A stretch of DNA of 64,000 bases from Nonomuraea angiospora. Its GTDB lineage: Bacteria; Actinomycetota; Actinomycetes; Streptosporangiales; Streptosporangiaceae. Positions 59,427 through 64,000 of the stretch are shown in pieces. Under the pieces are notes generated by a model. That model was given only the letters and a program-made list of their open reading frames with translations. It was not told where the DNA came from and ran no database searches. Where the stretch lies: assembly GCF_014873145.1 (NCBI RefSeq), contig NZ_JADBEK010000001.1, positions 5,518,001-5,582,000 of the forward strand, given 5' to 3'. A program made the position numbers and the translations under genes. How positions within the stretch are numbered: the first letter of the stretch is position 1; each line of letters starts with the position of its first letter.

Positions 59427-60410
59427 ATGATCACCCGCGAGATCCAGCTGACCGCCCAGATCGTCGGCACCCCCACGCTCGACCACTTCGCTGTCGCCAC
59501 CACCGAGGTGGACGGCGAGGTTGTGGTACGAACTGACCAGGTAGGGCTTGCCGCGACCTACCTGGAGTTGATGCGCGCGGACTGCACCCTCCCGGTACCG
59601 GCCTGGCAGCCGGGCCGGCGGGTGGGCGTGGCCGCCATCGGCACCGTCGTCCGGTCCGACAGCCCCGAGCTCGCGGTTGGCGACCTGGTCCAGTCGATGA
59701 CCGGCTGGAGCGAGTATTCGGCGGGCCCAGCCGCCCAGTACATGAAGCTTGATCCCATCGCCGACCCCGGCTACTACCTCGGTCAGGGACCGACGGCCTA
59801 CTACGGGATGGCCGACGTGGCGGGCGTCGGCGAGGGCGACGTGGTGTTCGTCTCCGGCGCCGCGGGCGGGGTCGGCTCACTGGCCGGGCAGATCGCCAAA
59901 TGCCTGGGCGCGGCGCGGGTGATCGGCAGCGCCGGCAGCCCGGCCAAGGTCGACTATCTGGTGAACGAGCTCGGCTACGACGCTGCGTTCGACTATCACG
60001 ACGGCTCTCCGGTCGACCGGCTCCGAGAGCTCGCGCCCGCGGGCGTTTCGGTGTTCTTCGACGTCGTGGGCGGCGAGCAGTATCAGGCCGCGCTGCAGGC
60101 GGCCAGGCCCGGCGCCCGCTTCGCGCTGTGCGGCTCGCTGTCCAGCCAGCTCGGCGATGCGGCGGAGCGCTTCCCCGAGCCCGACCAGGCCGCGGCCCAG
60201 GCCAGGGGTGTCGAGCTGCGGCCGTTCTCCTGCTACCACACCCCCGACCAGATCGCCGCCTGGCGGGAACACTTCAGCACCTGGCTGGGCGAGGGCCGCT
60301 TCGTCTACCCGCAGACGGTCATCAAGGGCGAGCTCGAAGACGTGCCGCAGGCTTTCCTGTCCCTGCTCCAGGGCTCCTACCGGGGCAATGTCTCGGTGCG
60401 GCTGTCATGA
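59427..60410 (+). CDS. Zinc-free NADPH-dependent oxidoreductase (PTGR/curcumin-reductase-like MDR)
   Basis: 327 residues. DEVVVRT-like N-terminus, GQGPTAYYGMADVAGVGEGD, nucleotide-binding VSGAAGGVGSLAGQIAKCLG and FDVVGGEQYQAALQ mark the leukotriene B4 12-hydroxydehydrogenase/prostaglandin reductase branch. These enzymes reduce alpha,beta-unsaturated carbonyls such as alkenals, which are themselves DNA-alkylating. The zinc-binding loop is absent, as expected. It ends in ATGA overlap with the AlkZ-like gene. Confidence 0.88.
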   Translation: MITREIQLTAQIVGTPTLDHFAVATTEVDGEVVVRTDQVGLAATYLELMRADCTLPVPAWQPGRRVGVAAIGTVVRSDSPELAVGDLVQSMTGWSEYSAGPAAQYMKLDPIADPGYYLGQGPTAYYGMADVAGVGEGDVVFVSGAAGGVGSLAGQIAKCLGAARVIGSAGSPAKVDYLVNELGYDAAFDYHDGSPVDRLRELAPAGVSVFFDVVGGEQYQAALQAARPGARFALCGSLSSQLGDAAERFPEPDQAAAQARGVELRPFSCYHTPDQIAAWREHFSTWLGEGRFVYPQTVIKGELEDVPQAFLSLLQGSYRGNVSVRLS

Positions 60411-61507
60411 CGGCTCTCTCGAGCAGGGCCCTGAACCGGGCCCTGCTGGGCCGCCAATTCCTACTGGCCCGCACCGATCGCACCCCGCTGGAGGTGATCG
60501 GGCGCCTGGTCGCGCTGCAGGCGCAAGAACCCAACTGGCCCTACGTCGGGCTGTGGAGCAGGATCTGCGACTTCACCCACTCCGAGCTCACCACGCTGCT
60601 GGAGGACCGGAAGGTGGTCCGCTCCGGCCTGCTCCGCAGCACCCAGCACCTCGCCGCGGCCGACGACTTCCGCCGACTGCGGCCGCTGCTGCAGCCCGTC
60701 CTCGATCGCACCGCCCGCTCGGCCTACTTCGCCCGCAACAGCGCAGGCCTGGACAGCGCCTCGCTGATCGCCACCGGGCTTGAGCTGCTGGCGGGCGGGA
60801 CGACACCGCGAAAGGAGCTGGCTCGACGGCTGGCCGAACGCCACCCAGGCCGCGACGGGCGCGTCCTCGCCGGGGAGGTCGAGCTCAGAACCCCCCTCAT
60901 CCACAACCCGGCCACCGGCGCATGGGGCTCCTGGGGCACCCGGTCGGCCGTCTCTGTCACCCCCGCCGAGACCTGGCTCGGCCGGCCCATGGCGCCGGCA
61001 ACCGCCAAGGACCTCATCCGCCGCTATCTGGCAGCGTTCGGCCCAGCCGGGATCATGGACGTACAGGCCTGGTCCGGGCTGACCCGCCTCGGCGAGGTCG
61101 TCTCCGACATGCGCGCCGAACTGCGCCACTACCGCGATCCCGACGGCAGGGAACTGATCGACCTGGCCGACGTGGAACTGCCCGACCCCGACACGCCCGC
61201 CCCCGTGCGGCTGCTGCCGGCCTTCGACAACGCCCTGCTCGGCCACGCCGACCGGACCCGCATCATCAGCCACGAGGACCGAAAGCGCGTGATGCCCGGC
61301 CAGGCACAAGTACGGCCCACCTTCCTCGTGAACGGCCATGTGCACGGAACCTGGTCCCTCGAAGGCGAGACCCTGCGCCTCAACCCGTTCCGCGCCCTGA
61401 CCGCGACCGATCAGGCCGCCTTGGAGCAGGAGACAGAGCGCCTGCTGCCGTTCGTGGGAGTCAGGAACGTGTCCTACAGCGGCCCGATCGTGACCCGGTC
61501 ATCCTGA
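60407..61507 (+). CDS. AlkZ-like winged-helix DNA glycosylase
   Basis: 366 residues of the HTH_42 / winged-helix DNA-binding family. The AlkZ catalytic QxQ motif is present as VALQAQEPNWPYVG near residue 40, and AFDNALLGHADRTRIISHED plus RPTFLVNGHVHGTWSL are late family blocks. AlkZ removes interstrand crosslinks and bulky N7-alkylguanine. It is translationally coupled to the upstream alkenal-reductase-like gene (ATGA at 60407-60410). Confidence 0.85.
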   Translation: MTALSSRALNRALLGRQFLLARTDRTPLEVIGRLVALQAQEPNWPYVGLWSRICDFTHSELTTLLEDRKVVRSGLLRSTQHLAAADDFRRLRPLLQPVLDRTARSAYFARNSAGLDSASLIATGLELLAGGTTPRKELARRLAERHPGRDGRVLAGEVELRTPLIHNPATGAWGSWGTRSAVSVTPAETWLGRPMAPATAKDLIRRYLAAFGPAGIMDVQAWSGLTRLGEVVSDMRAELRHYRDPDGRELIDLADVELPDPDTPAPVRLLPAFDNALLGHADRTRIISHEDRKRVMPGQAQVRPTFLVNGHVHGTWSLEGETLRLNPFRALTATDQAALEQETERLLPFVGVRNVSYSGPIVTRSS

Positions 61508-61692
61508 CCGTCCGGGATATCGAAAGGATCCGTAGGTTCGGCGGTGGACCGGCTCTCGGAGCTGCCGGGCTCCTCAACCCACTGGTTGACCTGCTCCCCG
61601 CCCTGAAGTGAAGGCCGAGGCTTTCTGCGGACCTTCGGTAACCGGCGGAGCCCCAAAGCGAGCTCAGCGAGCGGGGGTTTCGGGGGGGTCGA

Positions 61693-61710
61693 AGGGGGCG
61701 GGAGCCCCCT
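61693..61710. terminator. Short G+C-rich hairpin between convergent genes
   Basis: AGGGGGC (61693-61699) pairs with GCCCCCT (61704-61710) around a four-base loop, 28 bp beyond the stop of the glycoside hydrolase and 186 bp beyond that of the AlkZ-like gene. Confidence 0.6.
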
Positions 61711-61737
61711 GGGAGGCGCTGGCTGGAAGCCCGTTCT

Positions 61738-63126
61738 TTAGGTGCCGCCGCGGCCCGACCATTTGATTTCGTGGGGTTTCAGGGTCACCTGGCGGCCGTC
61801 CACCGTGGCCGTCACCTCGCGGTCCGAGGTGTTCACCATGACCACCTGGCGTTCCTGGCCGATTGCCTTGATCTTGGGGTCCGAGGTTGTCACGGGCTCG
61901 ACGCGTACGCCCGCCGGAAACCATTTGGTGAAGCCGCTGAGCAGGCCCGCCATCGGCATCTCCCCGCCCACCTTGGGGCTCCAGAGGCAGCCGGCGCACT
62001 CGCCCTGGCTCTTCTGCTGCGGGTTCCAGTAGAGGGCCGTCGTCACGCCGCTCTTGGCGAATTCCATCAGCGCCGTCGCCTGCACCGCCGTGCGCTTCTC
62101 CTCCGACCAGCCGGAGTTCTCCGGCTCGACGTACCATTCGGCCCACCACACGGGCAGGTCGTCGCTCTTCTGCCGCAGCCACGTCGTGATGGCGGCGAAC
62201 TTGCCCTGGGCGGCGAAGTCGTCGGGTACGTTGCCCCGGTCGTTCGTCATGGACGCGCCGTCCACCACGACGAAGTCGGCGCCCTTCTTGTGGTCCAGCC
62301 AGTACGTGATCGCGTCCAGCGCCCGCTGGTCCACCGTGCCCCACGGGCCGCTCAGCTCCGAGGGTCCGCCCTTGGAGTTGGTCTCGATGGGGATGTACGG
62401 GCCGCCGATCTGGATGTCCTTGTTCACCTTCTTCAGGGCCGTGTAGACCTTGTTGTACAGCTCGGTGTACCCCTCGGCGTCCCAGCGGTTGGTGGACGGG
62501 TCCCAGAAGCCCTTGAACTCGTTCCACACCATGTAGTGCCTGACCGTCGGATACTGCTTGGCGACCTGGACGGCCAGTTTGGCGTAGTCGTCGAAATGCT
62601 CGCGCTTGGGCGCGACCGTGTGGTTCTTGCTCCAGTCCGTACGCCCGGCCTGCCCGCCCTTCATCCAGTCCGGCGCGCAGCACAGCGTGATGACGGGCAC
62701 CGCCCGCGACGACGCCATGAACTTCAGCCGCCGGTCCAGGTCGCGGAAGTTGAACTGCCCCGGGCTGGGCTCCGGGTTGCCGACACCCCAGCCCATGATG
62801 TGCTGGTTCTGCAGCATCGGGACCCGGCCGAGCACGCCCCTGGCCTCCTCCACGACCTGCGGCGGCTCGTTGTCGGCGCTGTACTGGGTGTGGGTGACGC
62901 CCCAGCGCGGCCAGTTGTCGAGCGCGGGCGGCTGCTCCAGCCGCGGCGCGGGCTCGCTGGGGAGGGTCGTGGCGACGTCGTCGCCCTTGAACACGCTGCG
63001 TGACTGGCTGCGCATCGACGCGTAGACCATGATGCCCGCCACCAGCACGACGGCGAGGACGCCTGCTCCCAGCGCGAGCGGCCACGGCGATCGTCGTCGT
63101 GCGTGCCGGCCGTCAGTCGGAATCAC
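61738..63126 (-). CDS. Membrane-anchored glycoside hydrolase (GH39/cellulase-fold)
   Basis: 462 residues. One N-terminal helix (PWPLALGAGVLAVVLVAGIM) anchors or exports a TIM-barrel domain with HYMVWNEFKGFWDPS (acid/base Glu in WNE), LDRRLKFMASSRAVPVITLC and VWWAEWYVEPENSGW (likely nucleophile Glu), then a small beta domain (VTATVDGRQVTLKPHEIKWS). It probably cleaves xylo- or gluco-oligosaccharides outside the membrane. GTG 63126 follows GAGGAG at six bases and is preferred to TTG 63150. Confidence 0.82.
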   Translation of the reverse strand: MIPTDGRHARRRSPWPLALGAGVLAVVLVAGIMVYASMRSQSRSVFKGDDVATTLPSEPAPRLEQPPALDNWPRWGVTHTQYSADNEPPQVVEEARGVLGRVPMLQNQHIMGWGVGNPEPSPGQFNFRDLDRRLKFMASSRAVPVITLCCAPDWMKGGQAGRTDWSKNHTVAPKREHFDDYAKLAVQVAKQYPTVRHYMVWNEFKGFWDPSTNRWDAEGYTELYNKVYTALKKVNKDIQIGGPYIPIETNSKGGPSELSGPWGTVDQRALDAITYWLDHKKGADFVVVDGASMTNDRGNVPDDFAAQGKFAAITTWLRQKSDDLPVWWAEWYVEPENSGWSEEKRTAVQATALMEFAKSGVTTALYWNPQQKSQGECAGCLWSPKVGGEMPMAGLLSGFTKWFPAGVRVEPVTTSDPKIKAIGQERQVVMVNTSDREVTATVDGRQVTLKPHEIKWSGRGGT

Positions 63127-63285
63127 CGAACGCTCCTCATGCTGCGGCAAAGGTACAAGGACTCACGAACCTACAAGGGCTCAGGATTCTGCGAGGGTTG
63201 CGAACGTTCCAGAGAGTGCAAACGTACAAGAGCCTGACCCTAAATAGGCTAATCGCCCCACTTGCAAGGAACTTGCCGGATCCGT
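63127..63285. promoter_or_regulatory. Promoter region of the glycoside hydrolase, with LacI-like half-palindrome
   Basis: About 160 bp of less G+C-rich DNA. GAACGTTC (63202-63209) is a palindrome with central CG as in LacI-family operators, and TACAAGG-like words recur at about 63152, 63172 and 63225. These may be regulator sites for carbohydrate control. No gene was seen. Confidence 0.35.
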
Positions 63286-64000
63286 TCAGGAAACAGGAGG
63301 ACGCCGGCCCCCAGCGGGGCCCGGGACCCCTGCGTAGCGGTACGGGACCGGCGGCCGGCCGGGCTGCACGACCAGGAGCGTGCCGGGGGTCTCGGCGTAG
63401 AAGGCGGACTCGACGGCGGCGGCCACGTCCTCGGCCGTGAGCAGCGGGAACCCGGCGTTGACGAACATCTCCCGCGACTCCGCCACCAGCGGCGTGTCCG
63501 TGAATCCAGGACAGACGGCGCCGATGCGGATGTTCTGGGCGGCCAGCGGCTCGGCGAGCGCCCTGACCAGGCCGACGACGGCGTGCTTGGTCATCGTGTA
63601 GATCGGGTCTCCGGCGAAGCCCACGAGCCCGGCCAGCGAGGAGGTGGCCACGATGGCGCCCCCGCCCGACCGCTTGAGCAGCGGGACCGCGGCCCGCACG
63701 CCGAAGACGACGCCGTCCACGTTCACCCCGACCACCTGGCGGTAACGCTCCGGGTCGAAGTCCGCCAGGTCCACCCGGCCCGGGATCCCCGCGTTCAGGT
63801 GGACCAGGTCGAGCCGTCCGTAGCGCTGCTCGGCCAGCGCCACCGCCTCCAGCGACGCCTCCTCGCGGCTGACGTCGGCGGCCAGCCACGCGCCCTCCAC
63901 CTCCTTGGCCAGCCTCTCGACGCCCTCACCGTCGAGGTCGACGAGGACGCACTTGACGCCGCCCGCCGACAGCCGCCGTGCCACCGCCGCCCCGATGCCG
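63286..64000 (-). CDS. Short-chain dehydrogenase/reductase, N-terminus cut by window end
   Basis: About 238 residues visible. The cofactor motif's last part (GIGAAVARRLSAGG) runs to the window edge, so the gene begins beyond 64000. NAGIP (NAG motif), ATSSLAGLVGFAG with the catalytic Ser, and YTMTK (Tyr and Lys) make a complete SDR active site; VCPGFTDTPLV is the PG motif. The substrate is unknown. The tail is proline-rich (YAGVPGPAGGRRPPVS). Confidence 0.88.
   Translation of the reverse strand, partial: GIGAAVARRLSAGGVKCVLVDLDGEGVERLAKEVEGAWLAADVSREEASLEAVALAEQRYGRLDLVHLNAGIPGRVDLADFDPERYRQVVGVNVDGVVFGVRAAVPLLKRSGGGAIVATSSLAGLVGFAGDPIYTMTKHAVVGLVRALAEPLAAQNIRIGAVCPGFTDTPLVAESREMFVNAGFPLLTAEDVAAAVESAFYAETPGTLLVVQPGRPPVPYRYAGVPGPAGGRRPPVS

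Overview
The window is about 70% G+C with dense, mostly intact genes, frequent GTG/TTG starts, several apparently leaderless genes, and families typical of filamentous actinomycetes (SARP/BTAD regulator, RsbW-like anti-sigma ATPases, XRE-DUF5753/DUF397 pairs, WXG100, DUF1707). It looks like chromosomal DNA of a soil actinomycete; Streptosporangiaceae (for example Nonomuraea) is a guess from gene style, not a demonstrated assignment. No rRNA, tRNA, CRISPR, phage or complete insertion sequence was seen.

Layout. 1-10.4 kb: the end of ilvD, a STAS protein, a phosphotriesterase homologue, an APC permease followed by a compact methionyl-tRNA synthetase with a Met-rich leader peptide, a universal stress protein, an aldo/keto reductase behind a MerR-type promoter, an RsbA-like MEDS/ATPase and small envelope proteins. 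10.5-15 kb: DUF2079 protein, GT4 glycosyltransferase, LmbE deacetylase and a YbhN-type flippase, which read as a glycoconjugate module. 15-20.8 kb: a 1131-aa SARP-AAA-TPR regulator, a secreted protein, a DedA protein behind an iron box, and a D,D-carboxypeptidase. 20.7-26.6 kb: a tightly coupled peptide/metallophore-type ABC importer (lipoprotein, one fused double permease, two ATPases) behind a Zur-like box, next to an MBL-fold gene.

26.6-38.5 kb: a 14-bp minisatellite, a LacI regulator with twin operators and a divergent 59-aa ORF, DUF4267, a decayed patatin gene, a CutA-like gene, a PrpD/cyclase pair, a TrmH methyltransferase, a VWA protein and a membrane-tethered sigma factor. 38.7-47.6 kb: a seven-gene exopolysaccharide operon (CelD/BcsL-type acyltransferase, two GT2, polysaccharide deacetylase, Wzx-like flippase, and a Wzy-like protein with a roughly 400-residue disordered head) downstream of a Crp-like site. 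47.7-53.1 kb: DUF418, GNAT, uridine kinase and DHFR-like genes, then a WXG100 protein next to a putative type VII effector with a ParB-like C-terminus.

53.1-64 kb: anti-sigma ATPase / XRE-DUF5753 / DUF397 cluster, a TetR locus with two 19-bp operators, an AlkD-like repair protein, a WYL regulator diverging (across a 25-bp palindrome) from an alkenal-reductase-type enzyme translationally coupled to an AlkZ-like glycosylase, a membrane-anchored glycoside hydrolase and a truncated SDR gene. The most notable leads are the electrophile-detoxification/DNA-repair operon under a WYL regulator, the Zur-boxed ABC importer with fused permease, the metG leader peptide, the EPS operon, and the LacI-linked micro-ORF.
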